53,464 nucleotides of DNA from NCBI RefSeq assembly GCF_000293865.2, contig NZ_ALKN02000016.1, positions 1 through 53,464 of the forward strand. Direction: 5' to 3'. Within the stretch, counting starts at the first letter, position 1. Each line of letters opens with the position of its first letter. Both the position numbers and the translations under genes were made by a program. This stretch comes from Limnohabitans sp. Rim28 (lineage in GTDB: Bacteria; Pseudomonadota; Gammaproteobacteria; Burkholderiales; Burkholderiaceae_C). Below the pieces are notes generated by a model. That model saw only the letters and a list, made by a program, of their open reading frames with translations. It searched no databases and was not told the DNA's origin. This document shows positions 14,950 to 24,887 of the stretch, one piece after another.

Positions 14950-15663
14950 ATGCGCGAACTGTTGATCCAGGCCCAAGACCTGAACACCTACTACGGCGCC
15001 AGCCACATCTTGCGCGGTGTCCACTTCACGGTGGGCCGAGGCGAAACGATCGGCCTGATGGGCCGCAACGGCATGGGCAAAAGCACCTTGCTCAAAACGC
15101 TCATGGGCATCGTGCCGCCACGCACTGGCACCGTGGACATCAAAGGCCAACGCATGAACGGCCGCCCCACGTTTGAAGTCGCGCAGCAGGGCATCGCCTA
15201 TGTGCCCGAAGGCCGCGGCATCTTTGGCAACCTGAGCGTGGTCGAGAACCTGAAAATGGCCGCCCGCGCTGGCACCCAGGGCCAGCGCGACTGGACTTAC
15301 GAGCGGGTGCTGGAAACCTTCCCGCGCCTCAAAGAACGGCTGGACCATGGCGGCCAGCAGCTCTCAGGCGGCGAGCAACAAATGCTCACCATCGGCAGGG
15401 CCCTGATGACCAACCCCGACGTGCTGATCCTCGACGAAGCCACCGAAGGCCTGGCCCCGCTGATCGCCCGCGACATCTGGCGCATCTGCAGCCTGATCAA
15501 AGAGAGTGGCATCAGCTCGATCATCGTGGACAAGAACTGGAAGCACGTCACCCAGATCACCGACCGCAACATCATTCTGGTCAAAGGCCAGGTGGTGTTC
15601 GAAGGCTCGTCACCTGTTTTGCTGGCCGACCCGAGCGTGCTGGAGCAGCATCTGGGGGTCTGA
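14950..15663 (+). CDS. livF: ABC transporter ATP-binding protein, LivF family
   Basis: This second ATPase has 237 residues and starts at ATG 14950, one base after livG. It shows Walker A GRNGMGKST, signature LSGGEQQMLTIGRALM and Walker B VLILDEATEGLAP. The position usually held by a switch His reads IIVDKNWKH (D-K-N instead of the usual E-Q-N or E-H), a departure seen in some LivF-like proteins. It ends 6 bases before the convergent regulator gene. Confidence 0.93.
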   Translation: MRELLIQAQDLNTYYGASHILRGVHFTVGRGETIGLMGRNGMGKSTLLKTLMGIVPPRTGTVDIKGQRMNGRPTFEVAQQGIAYVPEGRGIFGNLSVVENLKMAARAGTQGQRDWTYERVLETFPRLKERLDHGGQQLSGGEQQMLTIGRALMTNPDVLILDEATEGLAPLIARDIWRICSLIKESGISSIIVDKNWKHVTQITDRNIILVKGQVVFEGSSPVLLADPSVLEQHLGV

Positions 15664-15669
15664 GGCTCA

Positions 15670-16440
15670 TCAGAGCAAGGGGCGCAACTCCCGCGCCGCC
15701 TCCAGCAGCAAAGGCAGCCATTGGCGCTGCACGGCCCCATCGCTCAATTGGTCTGCGGTGCCCACCACATTCAGGGCGGCCAGCGTTTGGCCTTGCATGT
15801 TGCGCAGCGGCACCGCCAGTGCGTGGATGCCCAGCTCGTGACCATCGCGGGCCAAGCAATGGTCGTCTTGCCGCGCCCGATCCACCAGCGCCTTGAACTT
15901 GGCCGCACCCACCTCGGTTTGTGGGGTGATGCGGGCCAACTCTCGGCCTTTGAGCCAAGCCGTGAAGTTGGCCTTGGGCAAACTGGCCAACAACACCCGC
16001 CCGGTCGAAGTGGCGTGCGCCGGCAAGCGCGCGCCCAAATGCAAGCCATACGCCAAGAGGCGCACCGGCTCAGCCACCCCGGCACTGCGGGCCACGATGA
16101 CGCATTCGTCGCCATCCAGCACCACCGCACTGAAGGCCGCCTGCGTTTGCGCGGCCAAGCGGTTGAGCGTCGGCTGCAAGGTGCGCGGCAAGCGTGAGGT
16201 GGCCATGTAACTGCCGGCCAAGCGCAGCACCCGCGCCGACAACCAGTAGTGGGAACCGTCGGTTTCCAGATAACCCAACTCGGCCAGCGTGAGCAAATGC
16301 CGCCGGGCCGCCGCCCGCGTGATGCCTGTGCGCTGTGCCGCCAAGGTGGCGTTCAGGCGTTGGCGCTCGGTGTCAAAAGCCTCGAGCACGGCCAAACCCT
16401 TGGCCAGGCCTTCGATGTAGTCTGCTTTGGCTATGCTCAT
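15670..16440 (-). CDS. pobR: IclR-family regulator, PobR/PcaR-like
   Basis: This is a 256-residue transcription factor. The N-terminal winged helix (about 10-70) includes GLAVLEAFDTERQRLNATLA and AAARRHLLTLAELGYLE. The C-terminal effector domain (about 80-250) includes HATSTGRVLLASL and RDGHELGIHALAVPLRN. Length, the PcaU/PobR-type sequence and divergent placement from pobA support a role as the 4-hydroxybenzoate-responsive activator of pobA. The symbol is inferred from context. A 21-bp palindrome lies in the shared upstream region. It is convergent with the transporter operon. Confidence 0.88.
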   Translation of the reverse strand: MSIAKADYIEGLAKGLAVLEAFDTERQRLNATLAAQRTGITRAAARRHLLTLAELGYLETDGSHYWLSARVLRLAGSYMATSRLPRTLQPTLNRLAAQTQAAFSAVVLDGDECVIVARSAGVAEPVRLLAYGLHLGARLPAHATSTGRVLLASLPKANFTAWLKGRELARITPQTEVGAAKFKALVDRARQDDHCLARDGHELGIHALAVPLRNMQGQTLAALNVVGTADQLSDGAVQRQWLPLLLEAARELRPLL

Positions 16441-16508
16441 GCGTGAACTTCAAAAAGAAGGTTGGTGCCCAAGCCGCCGAGATGGAACACCCTGTTGACT
16501 TGGATCAT

Positions 16509-16529
16509 TTTGCGCGATCATCGCACAAA
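16509..16529. promoter_or_regulatory. Candidate PobR operator
   Basis: TTTGCGCGAT (16509-16518) and ATCGCACAAA (16520-16529) form an inverted repeat about a central C, with nine of ten pairs matching. It lies in the 183-base gap between divergent pobR and pobA, 95 bases before pobA. IclR regulators bind palindromes of this size. Confidence 0.65.
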
Positions 16530-16617
16530 TTAACCCGTCACCGCGCAAACATCACCGCGCGTGCAAACACGCGATCCCGCAGCCACCTAAGCTTGAGGTT
16601 TACCTTTTGCACCTTGA

Positions 16618-17817
<1,200 letters not shown>

Positions 17818-17874
17818 AGGCCTGCAGGGGCGACAGCCCCGAGCCTGCGGCCATCCGATAATGCGGGCACGCTG

Positions 17875-17893
17875 AAGCCGCACTGTGCGGCTT
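17875..17893 (+). terminator. GC-rich hairpin after pobA
   Basis: AAGCCGCA (17875-17882) and TGCGGCTT (17886-17893) pair perfectly around CTG, then CTTGTTC. The T tract is weak, so it may be an inefficient terminator. It lies 24 bases before the next start codon. Confidence 0.5.
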
Positions 17894-17916
17894 CTTGTTC
17901 ACACCAAGGTGCACGC

Positions 17917-18786
17917 ATGTCTTCTGTCAAACCTCTGCGCGGTCTGCGCGTTATGAGCCTGGCCCTCAACTTGCCCGGCCCCGCCGCCCTGATGCGTCTG
18001 GCCCAAATGGGCGCCCACTGCACCAAGGTCAACCCGCCCGCAGGCGACCCGATGCAGCACTACACCACCCGTGGCTACGATTTGCTGCACGCCGGCGTCA
18101 AGCACAAGACGCTGGACCTCAAGACCGAAGCCGGCCAAGCCGCGCTGCACAAGTTGCTGCCCAAGACCGATGTGCTGCTGACTTCATTTCGCCCCTCTGC
18201 CCTGGCCAAACTGGGCTTGGGCTGGAAGGCCTTGCACCAGCAATACCCCGCACTGAGCTTGATCGAAGTGGTGGGCGCACCCGGCCCCTTGGCCGAGATT
18301 CCGGGCCACGACTTGACCTACCAAGCCGAGGTGGGCCTGGTCAACGGCATGGACTTGCCGCCCAGTTTGTTTGCCGACATGGGCGGCGCCGTCATGGCCA
18401 GCGAAGCCACGCTCAAAGCCGTCATCACCCTCAAAACCACCGGCAAAGGCACGCACCATGAGGTGGCGCTGTCTGAAGCTGCTGCTTGGCTGGCCCTGCC
18501 CCGCCAACTGGGCCTGACCACGCCCGATGGGGCGGTGGGCGGCGCACATGCGGGCTACCGGGTGTATGCCTGCAAAAACGGCCGCGTGGCCGTGGCAGCA
18601 CTCGAGCCGCACTTTGCCACCCGCCTGTGCGAAGCCGCAGGCGTGACACTGGCGCACCCGGTCAAAGACTTGTTCAAGCCCGCCACACGCCAAGCGATCG
18701 AAGCCTTCTTGGCGAGCCAGACACGCGCCCAACTGGACAAACTGGCCACGGCCAAAGACATCCCGCTGCTCACCTTGCCGCGGTAA
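17917..18786 (+). CDS. CoA transferase family III (CaiB/BaiF), short form
   Basis: Family III CoA transferases and related racemases move CoA between carboxylic acids or epimerise acyl-CoAs. The 289-residue product starts LRGLRVMSLALNLPGPAALM and includes KVNPPAGDPM and the catalytic-Asp region GHDLTYQAEVGLVNG. It ends soon after FLASQTRAQLDKLATAKDI. Full-length members have about 360-400 residues, so this is a compact version; the last domain is shortened rather than cut by a visible frameshift. It follows pobA on the same strand, so a link to aromatic or side-chain acyl-CoA metabolism is possible. The substrate is unknown. Confidence 0.85.
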   Translation: MSSVKPLRGLRVMSLALNLPGPAALMRLAQMGAHCTKVNPPAGDPMQHYTTRGYDLLHAGVKHKTLDLKTEAGQAALHKLLPKTDVLLTSFRPSALAKLGLGWKALHQQYPALSLIEVVGAPGPLAEIPGHDLTYQAEVGLVNGMDLPPSLFADMGGAVMASEATLKAVITLKTTGKGTHHEVALSEAAAWLALPRQLGLTTPDGAVGGAHAGYRVYACKNGRVAVAALEPHFATRLCEAAGVTLAHPVKDLFKPATRQAIEAFLASQTRAQLDKLATAKDIPLLTLPR

Positions 18787-18933
18787 GCGCCTGGCGCTGA
18801 AAACAGTGCCTCTCTTTCAGCCGCTGTCGCCCAGGCGGCTCAAATGACTTGGTAGCGTTGTTTTCGATCGGCTTTTCCCTTGAATATTCAAGGCTTTTCT
18901 TGTTCAATGACGTCACTCGTTTGGAGCAACGCC

Positions 18934-21054
18934 ATGAACAGGAAAGCCATGACCCTGACAACTTATCGAGGCTTTTGGGCCTTGGCCGTGCTGACCCTGG
19001 TGAACGCCAGCGCCCAGGCACGCGTCACCCGCATCGTCATCGACGACACACGCCCTGTGGCAACGGCTCCCGGACAGCCTGCGGGCATTGCCTATGAACA
19101 AGTGGCTGGGCGCGCCTTTGGTGAGTTGGACCCCAAACTCGCACAAAACGCCATCGTCCAAGACATTGAGTTGGCCAAAGATGCCGACGGCAAGGTCCGC
19201 TACATGGCTTCGTTTGTCATTTACAAACCCGTCAACCTCAAAGAAGCCAGCGGCCTGATGTGGCACGACGTACCCAACCGGGGCCGCGTGTACCCGTATG
19301 CTGAACAAGAGTTCGCCAACGGTGACATCGGCTTGGCCAGCGCCTGGCAAGGCGACAACGTGGGTGCCACCAGTGTGAAGCCCAAGGCCAGCATCAACGG
19401 CCTGCAGTTTTTGCAGATTCCTGTGGCCAAAAATCCTGACGGCTCAAAAATCACGGGACAAGTCTTTGCCCGCATCGTGAACCGCTCGGGACCGGCTTCG
19501 CAGCCACTGATGGTGCAAACCAACCCCGTGCCTTACCAGCCCATGAGCCTGGACACGCGCCAAGCCAGCTTGGTCTCGCGCGGTCGCGAAAACATGAACG
19601 GCGAAGTGTTTGACGAACAAGCCATCGCCCCCAGCGATTGGGCTTGGGCCAAATGCGATGCGCAAAACCCTTTTCCAGGCACACCCGATCCCACTCAAAT
19701 TTGCCTGAAAAACGGCTTTGACGCCAAGCGGCTTTACCAAGTCGTGTTCACCGCGCAAGACCCCTATGTTCTGGGTCTGGGCTTTGCAGCATGGCGTGAT
19801 GTGGCGGTGTTTTTCAAACACGCCAAAGCCGACGATGCGGGTACGCCCAACCCCGTGGCCAACGCCGTCACGCACAGTATTGCGCGTGGCATTTCACAGT
19901 CGGGCAACTACTTGCGGGGTTGGCTGCACTTGGGTTTTAACCAAGACGAAACCGGCAAGGCTGTTCATGACGGCCTGTGGCCCATCATCGCGGGCCGCCG
20001 CATTGCGCTGAACTTCCGTTGGGCGCAGCCCGACGGTGTGCTGGAGCTTTACCAAGCGGGCAGCGAAGGCCCACAGTGGTGGCTGCCACACCCAGACACG
20101 GTTCGCGGCATGCCTGCCGCCGGCATTTTGGACCGCTGCATGCAAAGCCGAACCTGTCCCAAAATCATGGAGCACTTTGGCTCGGCCGAAGTCTGGGCTT
20201 TGAAACTCACGCCCGAGTGGATTGGCACCGATGCCAAGCAAGACTTGCCATTGCCACCCCATGTGAAGCGCTACTACATCGCCAGCAGCACCCACGGCGG
20301 TGGCGTGGGCGGCTTTGACACCAGCTTGCCCGGTGTGGCGTTGCCCAAAGTGGGTCCCATGTGCCCAGGTAACAATTTTGGCCAGGCCATCTTGCCGGCC
20401 AACCCCGTGCCCCACCGCGAAACCGTCAATGCACTGCGCGTTCACTTTCGCAATTGGGTCATGAAAGGCACCGAGCCACCGGCCAGCCAGTACCCCACTT
20501 TGGCCAAAAACCAATTGGCCCTGGCCGAAAAATCGGCGCTGGGCTACCCCACGCTGCCTGGTCTGCGCCCAACCGTGCCTGAGCGGGACTTCATCATGCC
20601 GGTGCACGACTACGACTGGGGCCCCGGCTTTAGAGCCGTCGACGGCTCTGGCATACCCAGCCATGCGCCACCCAAAATCAAGCAAGTGCTGCCCATGTAC
20701 GCCCCCAAGGTCGATGCCGATGGCAACGAAGTTGGCGGTTTGCCCGTGGTGTTGCTGGACGCGCCCCTGGGCACTTATCTGGGCTGGAACGTGACCGCAG
20801 ACGGTGCCAGACCTTTCCATAAGAACGAGATTTGCAACTACGTGGGTGGCATGGTGCCCTTTGCCAAAACGGCGGCTGAACGGCAAGCCAATGGCGACAC
20901 ACGCTTGTCGCTGCAAGAGCGCTATGGCTCGCACGAGGGCTATGTACAAGCCGTTGTGAAAGCCACTGAGCGCGCCATGAATGCCGGTTTTCTGTTGAAG
21001 GACGATGCCCAAGCGCTGATTGAAGCTGCCCGCAAAAGTGCGGTACTGCGCTAA
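18934..21054 (+). CDS. Secreted alpha/beta-hydrolase-domain protein
   Basis: This is a 706-residue exported protein of the type annotated as alpha/beta hydrolase domain (Abhydrolase_10-like); no member with a clear function comes to mind. The ATG at 18934 follows GGAG in TTTGGAGCAACGCC. The signal peptide ends NASAQA. A possible nucleophile region is GISQSGNYLRGWLHLGFNQD (GISQSG, residues about 325-330), resembling the G-x-S-x-G elbow. HGGGVGG and several Trp/Pro-rich segments follow. It is preceded by a 147-base gap in which no gene was seen and stands alone as a transcription unit. Confidence 0.8.
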   Translation: MNRKAMTLTTYRGFWALAVLTLVNASAQARVTRIVIDDTRPVATAPGQPAGIAYEQVAGRAFGELDPKLAQNAIVQDIELAKDADGKVRYMASFVIYKPVNLKEASGLMWHDVPNRGRVYPYAEQEFANGDIGLASAWQGDNVGATSVKPKASINGLQFLQIPVAKNPDGSKITGQVFARIVNRSGPASQPLMVQTNPVPYQPMSLDTRQASLVSRGRENMNGEVFDEQAIAPSDWAWAKCDAQNPFPGTPDPTQICLKNGFDAKRLYQVVFTAQDPYVLGLGFAAWRDVAVFFKHAKADDAGTPNPVANAVTHSIARGISQSGNYLRGWLHLGFNQDETGKAVHDGLWPIIAGRRIALNFRWAQPDGVLELYQAGSEGPQWWLPHPDTVRGMPAAGILDRCMQSRTCPKIMEHFGSAEVWALKLTPEWIGTDAKQDLPLPPHVKRYYIASSTHGGGVGGFDTSLPGVALPKVGPMCPGNNFGQAILPANPVPHRETVNALRVHFRNWVMKGTEPPASQYPTLAKNQLALAEKSALGYPTLPGLRPTVPERDFIMPVHDYDWGPGFRAVDGSGIPSHAPPKIKQVLPMYAPKVDADGNEVGGLPVVLLDAPLGTYLGWNVTADGARPFHKNEICNYVGGMVPFAKTAAERQANGDTRLSLQERYGSHEGYVQAVVKATERAMNAGFLLKDDAQALIEAARKSAVLR

Positions 21055-21124
21055 GGCCCTGCGTTTGTGAAGCTGGCACAGACTTGGCCCTGTTACCCTT
21101 GGGTCTCCATGACTGGAGGTCAAC

Positions 21125-21661
21125 GTGTCCATCAAAACCCAAGACCATGTGACGCACTCGCCCCATGAAATGCAGCAGCTGGAGCTGCTGCGTCAACACC
21201 GCCGCGCACTACGCGGCCAAGCACTGGCCTCGTTGGCGCACACAGAACCCCTGGACAGTCCCCCCTTGCGACGGGGGCAACGCTTGGCCGACCAAGTGGC
21301 CAGCACCATTGGCTCTTGGCGCTTCATCCTGATCCAAAGCTCGGCCATCGCCATTTGGATCACCGGCAACGTGCTGGTGGGCGAAAACGCATGGGACCCC
21401 TACCCCTTCATTTTGTTGAACCTGCTGCTCTCCTTCCAAGCGGCTTACACCGCACCCGCAATCATGATGAGCCAAAACCGCCAATCGGAGCTGGACCGCA
21501 AACACGCACAAACCGACTATGAAATCAACGTCAAAGCCGAGCTGGAGATTGAACTGCTGCACGAAAAGATCGATCTCATCAAAGAACAAGAACTGCTGGC
21601 CCTGACCGAAACGGTACGAGAACTTTCGGCACAAGTGCGCTTGTTAACGGCCCGCTCATGA
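21125..21661 (+). CDS. DUF1003 membrane protein
   Basis: This 178-residue inner-membrane protein has the DUF1003 core. LADQVASTIGSWRFILIQSS leads into two membrane helices (about 68-88 and 95-115, the second with PFILLNLLLSFQAAYTAP). MMSQNRQSELDR and a charged C-terminal coiled coil follow. The start is GTG at 21125 with GGAGG at 21115-21119. The family is conserved and of unknown function. Confidence 0.9.
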   Translation: MSIKTQDHVTHSPHEMQQLELLRQHRRALRGQALASLAHTEPLDSPPLRRGQRLADQVASTIGSWRFILIQSSAIAIWITGNVLVGENAWDPYPFILLNLLLSFQAAYTAPAIMMSQNRQSELDRKHAQTDYEINVKAELEIELLHEKIDLIKEQELLALTETVRELSAQVRLLTARS

Positions 21662-21816
21662 CGCTGCCGCGTTGAGGCGCAAGGGCACCCACGAATTGGC
21701 ACCCTCGAATTGGCGCCATCAGAATTTGAAACTGCGGACTTGGTGCGGTGAGGCACTGAAACCCAAGGGCGCTTCGTGTGTCAATGGGTGCTCTTTATCT
21801 CCCCAGGGCACCTTTC

Positions 21817-22368
21817 ATGCAAAAAATCAAACGCTTCGCTGCGACCCTTTTGTGCGCTAGCTTGATCCCCTTGTCTGCGGCCTATGCCCAAGGCATGAGC
21901 AAAGACGAACTCAAGACCCACAAAGCACGCATCAGCGAAGAATACAAAGCCGACAAAAAGGCTTGCCATGCCCACACTGGCAATGCCAAAGACATTTGTG
22001 AACAAGAAGCCAAGGGCAAAGAAAAAGTAGCCCACGCCGAAATGACCCACCAACACAGCGGCAAAGCGGCTGACCGCAACCATGTCATGGTGACCCAAGC
22101 CAAGGCGGCCTACGCGGTGGCCAAAGAGCGCTGCGAAGACTTGGCAGGCAAGGCCAAGGATGTGTGCGTGAAAGAAGCCAAAGCGGTCGAGAAAAAAGCC
22201 TTGGCCGATATCGGAATGGGCCAACACATGGGCCAAGTCAAAAACAAGGACGCTTCAGAAAAGCTGGAGGCTGATTACAAAGTGGCCCTTGAAAAATGCA
22301 ACGCCTTGGCGGGAGACCCCAAGACCAACTGCGTGGCAGCAGCCAAAGTTACGTTTGGTAAGAACTGA
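21817..22368 (+). CDS. Periplasmic protein with three cysteine-pair repeats
   Basis: This is a 183-residue lysine-rich protein with a signal peptide (MQKIKRFAATLLCASLIPL, cleavage after AYAQ). Three repeats each carry two Cys in the pattern Y-K/A-x-x-K/L-x-x-C then x12-13 then C: KKACHAHTGNAKDICEQEA, KERCEDLAGKAKDVCVKEA and LEKCNALAGDPKTNCVAAA. Each pair probably forms a disulfide joining two helices. Such proteins are often labelled TolA-like cell-envelope proteins on composition alone. The start is ATG 21817, the first that gives a signal peptide at the N-terminus. It ends just before a strong two-way terminator. The preceding 155 bases hold no gene. Confidence 0.78.
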   Translation: MQKIKRFAATLLCASLIPLSAAYAQGMSKDELKTHKARISEEYKADKKACHAHTGNAKDICEQEAKGKEKVAHAEMTHQHSGKAADRNHVMVTQAKAAYAVAKERCEDLAGKAKDVCVKEAKAVEKKALADIGMGQHMGQVKNKDASEKLEADYKVALEKCNALAGDPKTNCVAAAKVTFGKN

Positions 22369-22383
22369 TCTTTTGACCCCAAA

Positions 22384-22409
22384 AAAACGGCGCCGAAAGG
22401 CGCCGTTTT
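22384..22409. terminator. Bidirectional terminator
   Basis: AAAACGGCGCC (22384-22394), GAAA loop, GGCGCCGTTTT (22399-22409). The A run and T run let it stop transcription from both the cysteine-repeat gene and the convergent ycaO gene. Confidence 0.93.
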
Positions 22410-22438
22410 GATGGGGCAAACGCAAGAGCTTGCGTGGT

Positions 22439-24649
22439 TTAAACCGATGGCTGTTTGGCTGCCACAAGCGCCCGCGCCGCATGCAGTTTTTTGTAGCTGT
22501 CGAGCAAGCGCTGGTGCCGGTCCAGACCCTCCAGCTGCAAGCTGGTGGGCGTGAGGCCATGAAAGCGCACGCTGCCCGCCACCGAGCCGATGGCCGCATC
22601 CATGCGCTCGTTGCCGAACATGCGCCTGAAATTCACCACGTAGTCATCCAGATCCAGCGCGTCGTCCAGGGTGACTTCCAGCACCACGTTCAGGGCTTGG
22701 TAAAACAAGCGGCGCTCCACCGTGTTGTCGTTGTATTGCAGGAAAGCGCCGACCCGTTCGTGGGCTTCTTCAAACTGCTGCAAAGCCAGGTGAATGAGCA
22801 GCTTGAGCTCCATCACCGTCAACTGGCCCCACACCGTGTTGTCGTCGAACTCGATGCCGATCAAGGTGGCGATGTCGAGGTAATCGTCCAGCTCGTTGTT
22901 CTCCAAGCGCTCCAGCAAAGCCTCCAGCGCCTCATCGCCCAGGCGGTGCAGGTTGAGCACATCCGCGCGGAACAAGAGTGCCATGTTGGTGTTGTCCCAA
23001 ATCAGGTCGTCAACCGGGTACACCTCGGAATAGCCCGGCACCAAGATGCGGCAGGCGGTGGCACCGAGTTGGTCGTGCACCGTCACATAGACCTCTTTGC
23101 CCATGGCCTGCAAGATGCCGAACAGCGTGGCGGCCTCTTGGGCGGTGGCGTCTGCTCCCTGCGCAGAAAAGTCCCACTCCACAAAATCGTGGTCGGCTTG
23201 GGCGCTGAAAAACCGCCACGACACGATGCCGCTGGAGTCGATGAAGTGCTCCACAAAATTGTTGGGCTCGGTCACCGCGTTGCTGATGAAGGTGGGCGCT
23301 GGCAAGTCGTTGAGGCCCTCAAAACTGCGGCCCTGCAGCAGCTCGGTCAGGCTGCGCTCCAGCGCCACCTCCAAGCGGGGGTGCGCGCCAAACGACGCGA
23401 ACACACCGCCGGTGCGCGGGTTCATCAGGGTCACGCACATCACCGGGTACACACCGCCGAGCGACGCGTCTTTGACCAAGACCGGAAAGCCTTGCGCTTC
23501 CAAAGCCTCGATGCCGGCCACGATGCCGGGGTACTTGGCCAGCACGGCCTGCGGCACATCAGGCAAGGCCATTTCGCCTTCTAAGATCTCGCGCTTGACG
23601 GCCCGCTCAAAAATCTCCGACAGGCACTGCACCTGCGCTTCGGCCAGCGTGTTGCCCGCGCTCATGCCGTTGCTCACGAACAGGTTTTCCACCAAGTTGG
23701 AGGGGAAGTACACCACCTCACCGTCGGACTGGCGCACATAGGGCAGCGCACAAATGCCGCGCGAGGGGTTGCCCGAGTTGGTGTCGAACAGGTGCGAGGC
23801 CTTGAGTTCGCCGTCGGGGTTGTAAATCTTCAGGCAGTGGGCGTCCAACAAGCCTTTGGGCAGCGCGTCGCGCTTGCCGGGCTGGAACCAGCGCTCGCGG
23901 GGGTCGTGCACAAAGTCGGCTTGCGCGATGTCTTCGCCAAAAAACACACCCGCGTAAAAGTGGTTGTTGTTCAGCCGCTCGATGTATTCACCCAAAGCCG
24001 AAGCCAAAGCGCTCTCTTTGCTCGATCCCTTGCCGTTGGTGAAGCACATGGGCGAATGCGCGTCGCGGATGTGCAGCGACCAGACATTGGGCACCAGGTT
24101 GCGCCACGACGCGATCTCGATCTTGATGCCCAAATCGGCCAAGACTTGCGTCATATTGGCGATGGTCTGTTCCAGCGGCAAGTCCTTGCCCGCAATCAAG
24201 GTCTGGGCCTGCGCATCGGGCTTGAGCGTGAGCAAGGCCTGCGCGTCGGCATCCAGGTTGTCCACCGCTTCAACGATGAAAGTCGGACCCGCTTGGATCG
24301 CCTTTTTGACCGTGCAGCGGTCAATCGACCGCAAAATGCCCAAGCGGTCTTTGTCGGACATGTCAGCGGGCAACTCCACCTGAATTTGGATGGTCTGCAG
24401 GTAGCGGTTGTCGGGGTCCACGATGTTGTTTTGCGACAGGCGGATGTGCTCGGTGGAGATGCCGCGCGTTTCGCAATACAGCTTCACAAAATACGCCGCA
24501 CACAAAGCCGATGAGGCCAAAAAGTAATCGAAGGGCCCCGGCGCCGAGCCATCGCCTTTGTAGCGAATCGGCTGATCGGCCAGCACGGTGAAGTCGTCAA
24601 ACTTGGCCTCTAGGCGCAGTTTGTCGAGAAAATTGACTTTGATTTCCAT
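22439..24649 (-). CDS. ycaO: OsmC-YcaO fusion protein
   Basis: This 736-residue protein joins two known domains. Residues 1-135 resemble OsmC peroxide-reducing proteins (GDGSAPGPFDYFLASSALC, then DRCTVKKAIQAGPTFIVEAV). From about 165 onward it aligns in style with E. coli YcaO, which begins at the equivalent of GKDLPLEQTI. YcaO landmarks are PNVWSLHIRDAHSPMCFTNG, KESALASALGEYIERLNNN and LSEIFERAVKREI. A helical tail (about 600-736) follows. YcaO proteins use ATP to activate amide backbones; the E. coli protein is linked to ribosomal protein S12 methylthiolation. No precursor peptide or RimO gene is adjacent. Its exact reaction is not known. Confidence 0.92.
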   Translation of the reverse strand: MEIKVNFLDKLRLEAKFDDFTVLADQPIRYKGDGSAPGPFDYFLASSALCAAYFVKLYCETRGISTEHIRLSQNNIVDPDNRYLQTIQIQVELPADMSDKDRLGILRSIDRCTVKKAIQAGPTFIVEAVDNLDADAQALLTLKPDAQAQTLIAGKDLPLEQTIANMTQVLADLGIKIEIASWRNLVPNVWSLHIRDAHSPMCFTNGKGSSKESALASALGEYIERLNNNHFYAGVFFGEDIAQADFVHDPRERWFQPGKRDALPKGLLDAHCLKIYNPDGELKASHLFDTNSGNPSRGICALPYVRQSDGEVVYFPSNLVENLFVSNGMSAGNTLAEAQVQCLSEIFERAVKREILEGEMALPDVPQAVLAKYPGIVAGIEALEAQGFPVLVKDASLGGVYPVMCVTLMNPRTGGVFASFGAHPRLEVALERSLTELLQGRSFEGLNDLPAPTFISNAVTEPNNFVEHFIDSSGIVSWRFFSAQADHDFVEWDFSAQGADATAQEAATLFGILQAMGKEVYVTVHDQLGATACRILVPGYSEVYPVDDLIWDNTNMALLFRADVLNLHRLGDEALEALLERLENNELDDYLDIATLIGIEFDDNTVWGQLTVMELKLLIHLALQQFEEAHERVGAFLQYNDNTVERRLFYQALNVVLEVTLDDALDLDDYVVNFRRMFGNERMDAAIGSVAGSVRFHGLTPTSLQLEGLDRHQRLLDSYKKLHAARALVAAKQPSV

Positions 24650-24853
24650 GGGGTGGTTTCTATGAATGGGTCATCCCCGAGACCGGCAAGCGGCTGGGAA
24701 GGTGAGAAATGCTGTGTAGTGTGCCTGAGCGGGACACGTCAGCGGATCCCTGCGGCTTCAAAGTGATGACTGATTTTGCGAATGCGGTGCAGTTTCGGCA
24801 GCCGCTTAGGGATAGGAACCAAAAGGTTCACGCAACCCCATAAAAATCGCAGA

Positions 24854-24882
24854 TTGCCAAACATAGGCCATTGGCCTACACT
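24854..24882 (+). promoter_or_regulatory. Promoter and operator of the BrnT-type toxin-antitoxin pair
   Basis: The -35 TTGCCA (24854-24859) and -10 TACACT (24877-24882) are 17 bases apart. TAGGCCA and TGGCCTA (24864-24878) form a perfect 15-base palindrome inside the spacer that touches the -10, a natural operator for the antitoxin. The predicted transcript starts at about 24888, the toxin ATG itself. Confidence 0.7.
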
Positions 24883-24887
24883 CAGCC

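Noticed and set aside
18787..18933. Possible terminator after the CoA transferase gene
   Set aside because: Short GC-rich inverted repeats are present but no T run follows them.
21662..21816. Repeated CGAATTGGC in the gap before the cysteine-repeat gene
   Set aside because: Two short direct copies only; no gene, promoter or structure could be supported.
22430..23584. Long plus-strand frame opposite ycaO
   Set aside because: It is antisense to a well-supported gene and its translation shows no domain.
22439..24649. A RiPP biosynthetic cluster around YcaO
   Set aside because: No precursor peptide, protease, dehydrogenase or exporter gene lies nearby, and the protein is of the E. coli YcaO kind.
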